Shown piece after piece: positions 14,692 through 29,050 of a stretch of DNA of 64,000 nucleotides. The stretch spans positions 1-64,000 of the forward strand of contig NW_027473521.1 in the NCBI RefSeq assembly GCF_050947335.1, read 5' to 3'. The translations under genes and the position numbers were made by a program. Position 1 is the first letter of the stretch, and each line of letters opens with the position of its first letter. Origin of the DNA: Megachile rotundata (Eukaryota; Arthropoda; Insecta; Hymenoptera; Megachilidae). The notes under the pieces are model-generated. The model was given only the letters and a program-made list of their open reading frames with translations, had not been told where the DNA came from and searched no databases.

Positions 14692-15936
14692 TTAACCATA
14701 TTATGCAGATATAATCGATAGAACTACAATTACTATACTCATTACTCTTATTATTATCAATCTAACTCATATTATTAGCCATATTATGCTTATATGATCG
14801 ATAGGACGACAATTACTATACTCACTCCTCTTATTATTATCAATCTAACTCATATTATTAGCCATATTATGCTTATATGATCGATAGAACGACAATTACT
14901 ATACTTATTACTCTTATTATTATCAATCTAGCTCATATTATTAGCCATATTATGGTTATATGATCGATAGGACGACAATTACTATACTCACTCCTCTTAT
15001 TATTATCAATCTAACTCATATTATTAGCCATATTATGCGTATATGATCGATAGAACGACAATTACTATACTTGTTACTCCTATTATTATCAATCTAACTC
15101 ATATTATTAGCCATATTATGCTTATATGAGCAATAGAACTACAATTACTATATTTATTACGCTCACCATTATCAATCCAACTCATATTATTAACCAAATT
15201 ATGCAGATATGATCGATAGGACGACAATTACTATACTCATTACTCTTATTATTATCAATCTAACTCATGTTATTAGCCATATTATGCTTCTATGATCGAT
15301 AGAACGACAATTACTATACTCACTACTCTTATTATTATCAATCTAAGTCATATTATTAGCCATATTATGCTTATATGATCGATAGAACTACATTTACTAT
15401 ACTTATTACGCTTATTATTATCAATCTAACTCATATTATTAACCATATTATGCAGATATAATCGATAGAACTACAATTACTATACTCATTACTCTTATTA
15501 TTATCAATCTAACTCATATTATTAACCATATTATGCTTATATGACCGATAGGACGACAATTACTATACTCACTCCTCTTATTATTATCAATCTAACTCAT
15601 ATTATTAGCCATATTATGCTTATATGATCGATAGAACGACAATTACTATACTTATTACTCTTATTATTATCAATCTAGCTCATATTATTAGCCATATTAT
15701 GCTTATATGATCGATAGGACGACAATTACTATACTCACTCCTCTTATTATTATCAATCTAACTCATATTATTAGCCATATTATGCGTATATGATCGATAG
15801 AACGACAATTACTATACTTATTACTCCTATTATTATCAATCTAACTCATATTATTAGCCATATTATGCTTATATGAGCAATAGAACTACAATTACTATAT
15901 TTATTACGCTCACTATTATCAATCTAACACATATTA
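14443..15936. repeat. Tandem duplication of 9 monomers (747 bp x 2)
   Basis: Copies are 14,443-15,189 and 15,190-15,936. Order: M14 (CATTACTC, AACTCATG), M15 (TTCTATG), J, K, A, B' (AATCTAGCTC), A, B (GCGTATATG), C (ATTACGCTC). Class D then follows at 15,937. The first monomer of the second copy is a D/M14 hybrid (separate entry), as expected from an exchange between D and M14. Private changes in the first copy are TATGGTTATATG at 14,941, TTGTTACTCC at 15,024 and CTCACCATT at 15,107. It overlaps the end of the preceding 8-monomer duplication. Confidence 0.88.
15190..15272. repeat. Hybrid monomer D/M14
   Basis: The left part (TTAACCAAATT, AGATATGATCG, GGACG) is class D; the right part (CTCATTACTCTT, AACTCATG then TTAGCC) is class M14. 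The switch lies in the conserved segment CAATTACTATAC, which both parents share, so it cannot be placed more exactly. Length is unchanged at 83 bp. It marks the join of the 747-bp duplication. Confidence 0.87.
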
Positions 15937-16932
15937 TTAACCAAATTATGCAGATATGATCGATAGGACGACAATTACTATACTTATTACTGTTATTATT
16001 ATCCATCTATCTCAAATTATTAGTCATATTATGCTTATATGATCGATAGAACGACAATTACTATACTCATTTCTCTTATTTTTATCAATCTAACTCATAT
16101 TATTAGCCATATTATGCTTATATGATCGACAGAACGACAATTACTATACTTATTACACTCAATATTATCAATCTAACTCATATTATTAACCACATTATGC
16201 AGATATGATCGATAGAACGACAATTACTATACTGATTACACTCACTATTATCAATCTAAGTCATATTATTAACCATATTATGCAGATATGATCAACAGAA
16301 CGACAATTACTTTTCTTATTACTCTTATTATTATCAATCTAACTCATATTATTGGCCATATTATGCTTATATGATCGATAGAACGACAATTACTATACTC
16401 ACTACTCTTATTATTATCAATCTAAGTCATATTATTAGCCATATTATGCTTATATGAGCAATAGAACTACAATTACTATATTTATTACACTCACTATTAT
16501 CAATCTAACACATATTATTAACCAAATTATGCAGATATGATCGATAGGACGACAATTACTATACTTATTACTCTTATTATTATCCATCTATCTCATATTA
16601 TTAGCCATATTATGGTTATATGATCGAGAGAACGACAATTACTATACTGATTACACTCACTATTATCAGTCTAACTCATATTATTAGCCATATTATGCTT
16701 ATATGATCAATAGAACGACAATTACTATACCCATTTCTCTTATTATTATCAATCTAACTCATATTATTAGCCATATTATGCATATATGACCGATAGAACG
16801 ACAATTACTATACTCATTACTCTTATTATTATCAATCTAACTCATATTATTAGCCATATTATGCTTATATGATCAATAGAACGACAATTACTATACTTAT
16901 TACTCTTATAATTATCAATCTAACTCATATTA
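15522..16932. repeat. 17-monomer block, copy 2
   Basis: Matches 3,072-4,482 in order and rare variants, including TATGGTTATATGATCGAGAG at 16,601 and ACCCATTTCTC at 16,684, 150 monomers apart. Private changes are TTAACC with GACCGATAGG in the first monomer, TTAGTCATATT at 16,020 and ACTTTTCTT at 16,269. Its left edge overlaps the 747-bp duplication. Confidence 0.82.
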
Positions 16933-17679
16933 TTAGCCATATTATGCTTATATGATCGACAGAACGACAATTACTATACTTATTACACTCAATATTATCA
17001 ATCTAACTCACATTATTAACCAGATTATGCAGATATGATCGATAGAACGACAATTACTATACTCATTACTCTTATTATTATCAATCTATCTCATATTATT
17101 AGCCATATTATGCTTATATGATCAATAGAACGACAATTACTATATTTATTACACTCAATATTATCAATCTAACTCATATTATTAACCACATTATGCAGAT
17201 ATGATCGATAGAACGACAATTACTATACTGATTACAATCACTATTATCAATCTAAGTCATATTATTAACCATATTATGCAGATATGATCAATAGAACGAC
17301 AATTACTATACTTATTACTCTTATTATTATCAATCTAACTCATATTATTAGCCATATTATGCTCATATGATCGATACAACGACAATTACTATACTCACTC
17401 CTCTTGTTATTATCAATCTAACTCATATTATTAGCCATATTATGCTTATATGATCGATAGAACTACAATTACTATACTTATTACTCTTATTGTTATCAAT
17501 CTAACTCATATTATTAACCATATTAAGCTTATATGATAGATAGAACGACAATTACTATACTCATTACCCTAATTATTATCAATCTAACTCATATTATTAG
17601 CCATATTATGCTTATATGATCGATAGAACGGCAATTACTATATTCATTGCTCTTATTATTATCAATCTAACGCATATTA
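16933..17679. repeat. Mixed stretch with fragments of the 9.0-10.5 kb region
   Basis: Nine monomers. The string TTAACCAGATT, GATCAATAG/CACTCAAT, O with CTGATTACAATC, and GATCAATAG (17,016-17,347) matches 10,127-10,458. The pair GATACAACG/CACTCCTCTTGTT and AACT/TTATTACTCTTATTG (17,348-17,513) matches 9,878-10,043. The two neighbouring blocks are therefore in swapped order relative to the earlier region. S (ATTAAGCTT) and T follow. Confidence 0.75.
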
Positions 17680-18509
17680 TTAACCATATTATGCTTATAT
17701 GATCGATAGGACGACAATTACTATACTCACTCCTCTTATTATTATCAATCTAACTCATATTATTAGCCATATTATGCTTATATGATCGATAGAACGACAA
17801 TTACTATCCTCACTCCTCTTATTATTATCAATCTAACTCATATTATTAGCCATATTATGCTTATATGATCGATAGAACGACAATTACTATACGTATTACT
17901 CTTATTATTATCAATCTAACTCATATTATTAGCCATATTATGCTTATATGATCGATAGGACGACAATTACTATACTCACTCCTCTTATTATTATCAATCT
18001 ACCTCATACTATTAGCCATATTATGCTTATATGATCGACTGAAGGACAATCACTATACTGATTACACTCACTATTATCAGTCAAACTCATATTATTAGCC
18101 ATATTATGCTTATATGATCGATAGAACGACAATTACTATACTCATTTCTCTTATTATTATCCATCTATCTCAAATTATGAGCCATATTATGCTTATATGA
18201 TCGATAGAACGACAATTACTATACTCATTACTATTATTATTATCAATTTAACTCATAGTATTAACCATATTATGCTTATATGAGCAATAGAAGTACAATT
18301 ACTATACTTATTACTCTTATTATTATCAATCTAACTCATATTATTAGCCATATTATGCTTATATGAGCAATAGAACTACAATTACTATACTTATTACACT
18401 CACTATTATCAATCTAACTCATATTATTAACCATATTATGCAGATATGATCGATAGGACGACAATTACTATACTTATTGCTCTTATTATTATCAATCTAC
18501 CTCATATTA
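17680..18509. repeat. 10-monomer block, copy 2
   Basis: Second copy of 10,542-11,371. It carries the same CTATCCTCACTCC, GATCGACTGAAGGAC, CAAATTATGAGCC and AGAAGTACAATT variants. The first monomer begins TTAACC here and TTAGCC there, so the left border falls inside that monomer. On the right, the array passes to a TGGTCGATAGG class A monomer at 18,510. Confidence 0.85.
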
Positions 18510-18758
18510 TTAGCCATATTATGTTTATATGGTCGATAGGACGACAATTACTATACTCACTCCTCTTATTATTATCAATCTAACCCATATTATTAGCCAT
18601 ATTATGCTTATATGATCCATAGAACGACAATTACTATACTTATTACTCTTATTATTATCAATCTAACTCATCTTATTGGCCATATTATGCTTATATGATC
18701 GATAGGACGACAATTACTATACTCACTCCTCTTATTATTATCAATCTAACTCATATTA

Positions 18759-19339
18759 TTAGCCATATTATGCTTATATGATCGATAGAACGACAATTAC
18801 TATACTTATTACTCCTATTATTATCAATCTAACTCATATTATTAGCCATATTATGCTTATATGAGCAATAGAACTTCAATTACTATATTTATTACACTCA
18901 CTATTATCAATCTAACACATATTATTAACCAAATTATGCAGATATGATCGATAGGACGACAATTACTATACTTATTACTCTTATTATTATCCATCTATCT
19001 CAAATTATTAGCCATATTATGCTTATATGATCGATAGGACGACAATTACTATACTCATTTCTCTTATTTTTATCAATCTAACTCATATTATTAACCATAT
19101 TAAGCTTATATGATAGATAGAACGACAATTACTATACTCATTACCCTTATTATTATCAATGTAACTCATATTATTAGCCATATTATGCTTATATGATCGA
19201 TAGAACGGCAATTACTATATTCATTACTCTTATTATTATCAATCTAACGCATATTATTAACCATATTAAGCTTATATGAGCAATAGAACTACAATTACTA
19301 TACTTATTACACTCACTATTATCAATCTAACTCATACTA
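18759..19339. repeat. 7-monomer B-C-D-E-S-T-U block, copy 2
   Basis: Same order as 12,119-12,699, 6,640 bp (80 monomers) away, again followed directly by M1. AACTTCAATT in C and AATGTAACTC in S are private to this copy. Confidence 0.84.
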
Positions 19340-19671
19340 TTAACGATATTATGCAGATATGATCGATAGGACGATAATTACTGTACTTATTACTCTTATT
19401 ATTATCCATCTATCTCAAATTATTAGCCATATTATGCTTATATGATCGATAGAACGACAATTACTATACTCATTTCTCTTATTTTTGTCAATCTAACTCA
19501 TATTATTAGCCATATTATGCATATATGACCGATAGAACGACAATTACTATACTCATTACTCTTATTATTATCAATTTAACTCAGAGTATTAACCATATTA
19601 TGCTTATATGAGCAATAGAACTACAATTACTATACTTATTACTCTTATTATTATCAATCTAACTCATATTA
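19340..19671. repeat. Block M, copy 5 (M1-M4 only)
   Basis: Four monomers with the M1-M4 markers. Private changes are TTAACGATATT and ACGATAATT in M1 and CTCAGAGTATT at the M3/M4 border. The run then changes to H (CTCATATGAGC) and I, so the later M monomers are absent. Confidence 0.8.
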
Positions 19672-22161
19672 TTAGCCATATTATGCTCATATGAGCAATA
19701 GAACTACAATTACTATACTTATTACACTCACTATTATCAATCCAACTCATATTATTAACCATATTATGCAGATATGATCGATAGGACGACAATTACTATA
19801 CTTATTACTCTTATTATTATCAATCTAACTCATATTATTAGCCACATTATGCAGATATAATCGATAGAACTACAATTACTATACTCATTACTCTTATTAT
19901 TATCAATCTAACTCATATTATTAGCCATATTATGCTTATATGATCGATAGGACGACAATTACTATATTCACTCCTCTTATTATTATCAATCTAACTCATA
20001 TTATTAGCCATATTATGCTTATATGATCGATAGAACGACAATTACTATACTCATTTCTCTTATTATTATCAATCTAACTCATATTATTAGCCATATTATG
20101 CATATATGACCGATAGAACGACAATTACTATACTCATTACTCTTATTATTATCAATCTAACTCATATTATTAGCCATATTATGCTTATATGATCAATAGA
20201 ACGACAATTACTATACTTATTACTCTTATTATTATTAATCTAACTCATATTATTAGCCATATTATGCTTATATGATCGACAGAACGACAATTACTATACT
20301 TATTACACTCAATATTATCAATCTAACTCATATTATTAACCAGATTATGCAGATATGATCGATAGAACGACAATTACTATACTCATTACTCTTATTATTA
20401 TCAATCTATCTCATATTATTAGCCATATTATGCTTATATGATCAATAGAACGACAATTACTATACTTATTACTCTTATTATTATCAATCTAACTCATATT
20501 ATTAGCCATATTATGCTTATATGATCGACAGAACGACAATTACTATACTTATTACACTCAATATTATCAATCTAACTCATATTATTAACCACATTATGCA
20601 GATATGATCGATAGAACGACAATTACTATACTGATTACACTCACTATTATCAATCTAAGTCATATTATTAACCATATTATGCAGATATAATCGATAGAAC
20701 TACAATTACTATACTCATTACTCTTATTATTATCAATCTAACTCATATTATTAGCCATATTATGCTTATATGATCGATAGGACGACAATTACTATACTCA
20801 CTCCTCTTATTATTATCAATCTAACTCATATTATTAGCCATATTATGCTTATATGATCGATAGAACGACAATTACTATACTTATTACTCTTATTATTATC
20901 AATCTAACTCATATTATTAGCCATATTATGCTTATATGATCGATAGGACGACAATTACTATACTCACTCCTCTTATTATTATCAATCTAACTCATATTAT
21001 TAGCCATATTATGCTTATATGATCCATAGAACGACAATTACTATACTTATTACTCCTATTATTATCAATCTAACTCATATTATTAGCCATATTATGCTTA
21101 TATGATCGATAGAACTACATTTACTATACTTATTACGCTTATTATTATCAATCTAACTCATATTATTAACCATATTATGCAGATATAATCGATAGAACTA
21201 CAATTACTATACTCATTACTCTTATTATTATCAATCTAACTCATATTATTAGCCATATTATGCTTATATGATCGATAGAACGACAATTACTATACTTATT
21301 ACTCCTATTATTATCAATCTAACTCATATTATTAGCCATATTATGCTTATATGAGCAATAGAACTACAATTACTATATTTATTACGCTCACTATTATCAA
21401 TCTAACACATATTATTAACCAAATTATGCAGATATGATCGATAGGACGACAATTACTATACTTATTACTGTTATTATTATCCATCTATCTCAAATTATTA
21501 GCCATATTATGCTTATATGATCGATAGAACGACAATTACTATACTCATTTCTCTTATTTTTATCAATCTAACTCATATTATTAGCCATATTATGCTTATA
21601 TGATCGACAGAACGACAATTACTATACTTATTACACTCAATATTATCAATCTAACTCATATTATTAACCACATTATGCAGATATGATCGATAGAACGACA
21701 ATTACTATACTGATTACACTCACTATTATCAATCTAAGTCATATTATTAACCATATTATGCAGATATGATCAACGGAACGACAATTACTATTCTTATTAC
21801 TCTTATTATTATCAATCTAAATCATATTATTGGCCATATTATGCTTATATGATCGATAGAACGACAATTACTATACTCACTACTCTTATTATTATCAATC
21901 TAAGTCATATTATTAGCCATATTATGCTTATATGATCGATAGAACTACATTTACTATACTTATTACGTTTATTATTATCAATCTAACTCATATTATTAGC
22001 CATATTATGCTTATATGATCGATAGAACGACAATTACTATACTTATTACTCTAATTATTATCAATCTAACTCATCTTATTGGCCATATTATACTTATATG
22101 ATCGATAGGACGACAATTACTATACTCACTCCTCTTATTATTATCAATCTAACTCATATTA
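19672..22161. repeat. Mixed satellite stretch
   Basis: Thirty monomers of classes H, I, K, A, F, L-like, N, O, J, B, C, D, E and P in familiar partial orders. Markers are TTAGCCACATT with AGATATAATC at 19,838, TTATTATTAATC near 20,228, GATCAACGGAACG at 21,747, and ATTATACTTATATG near 22,085. No non-satellite bases were seen. Confidence 0.78.
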
Positions 22162-22742
22162 TTAGCCATATTATGCTTATATGATCGATAGAACGACAAT
22201 TACTATACTTATTACTCCTATTATTATCAATCTAACTCATATTATTAGCCATATTATGCTTATATGAGCAATAGAACTACAATTACTATATTTATTACAC
22301 TCACTATTATCAATCTAACACATATTATTAACCAAATTATGCAGATACGATCGATAGGACGACAATTACTATACTTATTACTCTTATTATTATCCATCTA
22401 TCTCAAATTATTAGCCATATTATGCTTATATGATCGATAGGACGACAATTACTATACTCATTTCACTTATTTTTATCAATCTAACTCATATTATTAACCA
22501 TATTAAGCTTATATGATAGATAGAACGACAATTACTATACTCATTACCCTTATTATTATCAATCTAACTCATATTATTAGCCATATTATGCTTATATGAT
22601 CGATAGGACGGCAATTACTATATTCATTACTCTTATTATTATCAATCTAACGCATATTATTAACCATATTAAGCTTATATGAGCAATAGAACTACAATTA
22701 CTATACTTATTACACTCACTATTATCAATCTAACTCATATTA
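22162..22742. repeat. 7-monomer B-C-D-E-S-T-U block, copy 3
   Basis: Third copy, 3,403 bp (41 monomers) after copy 2. Private changes are GATACGATCG in D, CATTTCACTT in E and GGACGGCAATT in T. An I-like monomer with CCATCTATCTCAAA follows at 22,743 instead of a typical M1. Confidence 0.83.
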
Positions 22743-23738
22743 TTAACCATATTATGCAGATATGATCGATAGGACGACAATTACTATACTTATTACTCTT
22801 ATTATTATCCATCTATCTCAAATTATTAGCCATATTATGCTTATATGATCGATAGAACGACAATTACTATACTCACTTCTCTTATTTTTATCAATCTAAC
22901 TCATATTATTAGCCATATTATGCTTATATGGTCGATAGGACGACAATTACTATACTCACTCCTCTTATTATTATCAATCTAACCCATATTATGAGCCATA
23001 TTATGCTTATATGATCGATAGAACGACAATTACTATACTTATTACTCTTATTATTATCAATCTAACTCATCTTATTGGCCATATTATGCTTATATGATCG
23101 ATAGGACGACAATTACTATACTCACTCCTCTTATTATTATCAATCTAACTCATATTATTAGCCATATTATGCTTATATGATCGATAGAACGACAATTACT
23201 ATACTTATTACTCCTATTATTATCAATCTAACTCATATTATTAGCCATATTATGCTTATATGAGCAATAGAACTACAATTACTATATTTATTACACTCAC
23301 TATTATCAATCTAACACATATTATTAACCAAATTATGCAGATATGATCGATAGGACGACAATTACTATACTTATTACTCTTATTATTATCCATCTAACTC
23401 ATATTATTAGCCATATTATGCTTATATGATCGACAGAACGACAATTACTATACTTATTACACTCAATATTATCAATCTAACTCATATTATTAACCACATT
23501 ATGCAGATATGATCGATAGAACGACAATTACTATACTGATTACACTCACTATTATCAATCTAAGTCATATTATTAACCATATTATGCAGATATGATCAAC
23601 AGAACGACAATTACTATTCTTATTACTCTTATTATTATCAATCTAACTCATATTATTGGCCATATTATGCTTATATGATCGATAGAACGACGATTACTAT
23701 ACTCACTACTCTTATTATTATCAATCTAAGTCATATTA

Positions 23739-25730
23739 TTAGCCATATTATGCTTATATGATCGATAGAACTACATTTACTATACTTATTACGCTTATTA
23801 TTATCAATCTAACTCATATTACTAACCATATTATGCAGATAAAATCGATAGAACTACAATTACTATACTCATTACTCTTATTATTATCAATCTAACTCAT
23901 ATTATTAGCCATATTATGCTTATATGGTCGATAGGACGACAATTACTATACTCACTCCTCTTATTATTATCAATCTAACCCATATTTTTAGCCATATTAT
24001 GCTTATATGATCGATAGAACGACAATTACTATACTTATTACTCTTATTATTATCAATCTAACTCATCTTATTGGCCATATTATGCTTATATGATCGATAG
24101 GACGACAATTACTATACTCACTCCTCTTATTATTATCAATCTAACTCATATTATTAGCCATATTATGCTTATATGATCGATAGAACGACAATTACTATAC
24201 TTATTACTCCTATTATTATCAATCTAACTCATATTATTAGCCATATTATGCTTATATGAGCAATAGAACTACAATTACTATACTTATTCCACTCACTATT
24301 ATCAATCCAACTCATATTATTAACCATATTATGCAGATATGATCGATAGGACGACAATTACTATACTTATTACTCTTATTATTATCAATCTAACTCACAT
24401 TATTAGCCATATTATGCTTATATAATCGATAGAACGACAATTACTATACTCACTACTCTTATTATTATCAATCTAAGTCATATTATTAGCCATATTATGC
24501 TTATATGATCGATAGAACTACATTTACTATACTTATTACGCTTATTATTATCAATCTAACTCATATTATTAACCATATTATGCAGATATAATCGATAGAA
24601 CTACAATTACTATACTCATTACTCTTATTATTATCAATCTAACTCATATTATTAGCCATATTATGCTTATATGATCGATAGGACGACAATTACTATACTC
24701 ACTCCTCTTATTATTATCAATCTAACTCATATTATTAGCCATATTATGCTTATATGATCAATAGAACGACAATTACTATTCTTATTACTCTTATAATTAT
24801 CAATCCAACTCATATTATTAGCCATATTATGCTCATATGATCGATAGAACGACAATTACTATACTCATTACTGTTATTATTATCAATCTAACTCATATTA
24901 TTAGCCATATTATGCTTCTATGATCGATAGAACGACAATTACTATACTCACTACTCTTATTATTATCAATCTAAGTCATATTATTAGCCATATTATGCTT
25001 ATATGATCGATAGAACTGCATTTACTATACTTATTACGCTTATTATTATCAATCTAACTCATATTATTAACCATATTATGCAGATATAATCGATAGAACT
25101 ACAATTACTATACTCATTACTCTTATTATTATCAATCTAACTCATATTATTAGCCATATTATGCTTATATGATCGATAGGACGACAATTACTATACTCAC
25201 TCCTCTTATTATTATCAATCTAACTCATATTATTAGCCATATTATGCTTATATGATCGATAGAACGACAATTACGATACTTATTACTCCTATTATTATCA
25301 ATCTAACACATATTATTAACCAAATTATGCAGATATGATCGATAGGACGACAATTACTATACCCATTACTCTTATTATTATCAATTTAACTCATAGTATT
25401 AACCATATTATGCTTATATGAGCAATAGAACTACAATTACTATACTTATTACTCTTATTATTATCAATCTAACTCATATTATTAGCCATATTATGCTCAT
25501 ATGAGCAATAGAACTACAATTACTATACTTATTACACTCACTATTATCAATCCAACTCATATTATTAACCATATTATGCAGATATGATCGATAGGACGGC
25601 AATTACTATACTTATTACTCTTATTATTATCAATCTAACTCATATTATTAGCCATATTATGCAGATATAATCGATAGAACTACAATTACTATACTCATTA
25701 CTCTTATTGTTATCAATCTAACTCATATTA
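23739..25730. repeat. 24-monomer duplication, copy 1 (1,992 bp)
   Basis: Begins with J, then K with the rare CTAACC and AGATAAAATCG, A with TGGTCGATAGG and CATATTTTTAGCC, B' with CATCTTATTGG, A, B, H (TTATTCCACTC), I, M7-like, J, K, A, a GATCAATAG/ATTCTT monomer, a CATTACTGTT monomer, M15, J (AACTGCATTT), K, A, B, a D/F hybrid, G, H, I and a K-like monomer (CTCTTATTGTT). AGATAAAATCG and CATATTTTTAGCC recur exactly 1,992 bp downstream. Confidence 0.86.
25316..25398. repeat. Hybrid monomer D/F
   Basis: The left part is D (TTAACCAAATT, AGATATGATCG, GGACG); the right part is F (CCCATTACTC, AATTTAACTCATAG). The matching place in the sister copy, 27,308-27,556, has D, E and F in full, with the same CCCATTACTC in its F. 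The hybrid is therefore a deletion of exactly two monomers (166 bp) made by joining D to F within the shared CAATTACTATAC segment. Confidence 0.88.
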
Positions 25731-27307
25731 TTAGCCATATTATGCTTATATGATCGATAGAACTACATTTACTATACTTATTACGCTTATTATTATCAAT
25801 CTAACTCATATTACTAACCATATTATGCAGATAAAATCGATAGAACTACAATTACTATACTCATTACTCTTATTATTATCAATCTAACTCATATTATTAG
25901 CCATATTATGCTTATATGGTCGATAGGACGACAATTACTATACTCACTCCTCTTATTATTATCAATCTAACCCATATTTTTAGCCATATTATGCTTATAT
26001 GATCGATGGAACGACAATTACTATACTTATTACTCTTATTATTATCAATCTAACTCATCTTATTGGCCATATTATGCTTATATGATCGATAGGACGACAA
26101 TTACTATACTCACTCCTCTTATTATTATCAATCTAACTCATATTATTAGCCATATTATGCTTATATGATCGATAGAACGACAATTACTATACTTATTACT
26201 CCTATTATTATCAATCTAACTCATATTATTAGCCATATTATGCTTATATGAGCAATAGAACTACAATTACTATACTTATTCCACTCACTATTATCAATCC
26301 AACTCATATTATTAACCATATTATGCAGATATGATCGATAGGACGACAATTACTATACTTATTACTCTTATTATTATCAATCTAACTCACATTATTAGCC
26401 ATATTATGCTTATATAATCGATAGAACGACAATTACTATACTCACTACTCTTATTATTATCAATCTAAGTCATATTATTAGCCATATTATGCTTATATGA
26501 TCGATAGAACTACATTTACTATACTTATTACGCTTATTATTATCAATCTAACTCATATTATTAACCATATTATGCAGATATAATCGATAGAACTACAATT
26601 ACTATACTCATTACTCTTATTATTATCAATCTAACTCATATTATTAGCCATATTATGCTTATATGATCGATAGGACGACAATTACTATACTCACTCCTCT
26701 TATTATTATCAATCTAACTCATATTATTAGCCATATTATGCTTATATGATCAATAGAACGACAATTACTATTCTTATTACTCTTATAATTATCAATCCAA
26801 CTCATATTATTAGCCATATTATGCTCATATGATCGATAGAACGACAATTACTATACTCATTACTCTTATTATTATCAATCTAACTCATATTATTAGCCAT
26901 ATTATGCTTCTATGATCGATAGAACGACAATTACTATACTCACTACTCTTATTATTATCAATCTAAGTCATATTATTAGCCATATTATGCTTATATGATC
27001 GATAGAACTGCATTTACTATACTTATTACGCTTATTATTATCAATCTAACTCATATTATTAACCATATTATGCAGATATAATCGATAGAACTACAATTAC
27101 TATACTCATTACTCTTATTATTATCAATCTAACTCATATTATTAGCCATATTATGCTTATATGATCGATAGGACGACAATTACTATACTCACTCCTCTTA
27201 TTATTATCAATCTAACTCATATTATTAGCCATATTATGCTTATATGATCGATAGAACGACAATTACTATACTTATTACTCCTATTATTATCAATCTAACA
27301 CATATTA
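25731..27307. repeat. 24-monomer duplication, copy 2 (first 19 monomers)
   Basis: Matches 23,739-25,315 monomer for monomer, including AGATAAAATCG at 25,814, CATATTTTTAGCC at the 25,897/25,980 border, TTATTCCACTC at 26,229 and AACTGCATTT at 26,976. Differences are few: GATCGATGGAACG at 25,980, CATTACTCTT instead of CATTACTGTT at 26,810, and ATTACTATAC instead of ATTACGATAC at 27,225. After this point copy 2 has full D, E and F monomers (27,308-27,556) where copy 1 has one hybrid. Confidence 0.86.
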
Positions 27308-27639
27308 TTAACCAAATTATGCAGATATGATCGATAGGACGACAATTACTATACATATTACTCTTATTATTATCCATCTATCTCAAATTTTTAGCCATAT
27401 TATGCTTATATGATCGATAGAACGACAATCACTATACTCATTTCTCTTATTTTTATCAATCTAACTCATATTATTAGCCATATTATGCATATATGACCGA
27501 TAGAACGACAATTACTATACCCATTACTCTTATTATTATCAATTTAACTCATAGTATTAACCATATTATGCTTATATGAGCAATAGAACTACAATTACTA
27601 TACTTATTACTCTTATTATTATCAATCCAACTCATATTA

Positions 27640-28386
27640 TTAACCATATTATGCAGATATGATCGATAGAACGACAATTACTATACTCATTACTGTTATT
27701 ATTATCAATTTAACTCATAGTATTAACCATATTATGCTTATATGAGCAATAGAACTACAATTACTATACTTATTACTCTTATTATTATCAATCTAACTCA
27801 TATTATTAGCCATATTATGCTTATATGAGCAATAGAACTACAATTACTATACTTATTACACTCACTATTATCAATCCAACTCATATTATTAACCATATTA
27901 TGCAGATATGATCGATAGGACGACAATTACTATACTTATTACTCTTATTATTATCAATCTAACTCACATTATTGGCCATATTATGCTTATATGATCGATA
28001 GAACTACATTTACTATACTTATTACGCTTATTATTATCAATCTAACTCATATTATTAACCGTATTATGCAGATATAATCGATAGAACTACAATTACTATA
28101 CTCATTACTCTTATTATTATCAATCTAACTCATATTATTAGCCATATTATGCAGATATAATCGATAGAACTACAATTACTATACTCATTACTCTTATTGT
28201 TATCAATCTAACTCATATTATTAGCCATATTATGCTTATATGATCGATAGAACTACATTTACTATACTTATTACGCTTATTATTATCAATCTAACTCATA
28301 TTATTAACCATATTATGCAGATATAATCGATAGAACTACAATTACTATACTCAATACTCTTATTATTATCAATCTAACTCATATTA
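27640..28386. repeat. First I'-G-H-I-J-K run
   Basis: Nine monomers: I' (CATTACTGTT, AATTTAACTCATAG), G, H, I (AACTCAC), J opening TTGGCC, K opening TTAACCGTATT, a K-like monomer (CTCTTATTGTT), J and K (CAATACTC). The first six are the earliest copy of a string that becomes a regular module after 44 kb (starts at 44,074, 45,900, 51,295, 55,445, 57,271, 58,018 and 61,253). Confidence 0.82.
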
Positions 28387-29050
28387 TTAGCCATATTATG
28401 CTTATATGATCGATAGGACGACAATTACTATACTCACTCCTCTTATTATTATCAATCTAACTCATATTATTAGCCATATTATGCTTCTATGATCGATAGA
28501 ACGACAATTACTATACTCACTACTCTTAATATTATCAATCTAAGTCATATTATTAGCCATATTATGCTTATATGATCGATAGAACTACATTTACTATACT
28601 TATTACGCTTATTATTATCAATCTAACTCATATTATTAACCATATTATGCAGATATAATCGATAGAACTACAATTACTATACTCATTACTCTTATTATTA
28701 TCAATCTAACTCATATTATTAGCCATATTATGCTTATATGATCGATAGGACGACAATTACTATACTCACTCCTCTTATTATTATCAATCTAACTCATATT
28801 ATTAGCCATATTATGCTTCTATGATCGATAGAACGACAATTACTATACTCACTACTCTTATTATTATCAATCTAAGTCATATTATTAGCCATATTATGCT
28901 TATATGATCGAAAGAACTACATTTACTATACTTATTACGCTTATTATTATCAATCTAACTCATATTATTAACCATATTATGCAGATATAATCGATAGAAC
29001 TACAATTACTATACTCATTACTCTTATTATTATCAATCTAACTCATATTA
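28387..29050. repeat. Tetramer repeat A-M15-J-K (332 bp x 2)
   Basis: Two adjacent copies of four monomers, 28,387-28,718 and 28,719-29,050: A (GGACG, CACTCCTC), M15 (TTCTATG, CACTACTC), J (ACATTTAC, ATTACGCTT) and K (AGATATAATC, CATTACTC). Differences are CTTAATATT in the first M15 and GATCGAAAGAACT in the second J. Confidence 0.85.
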
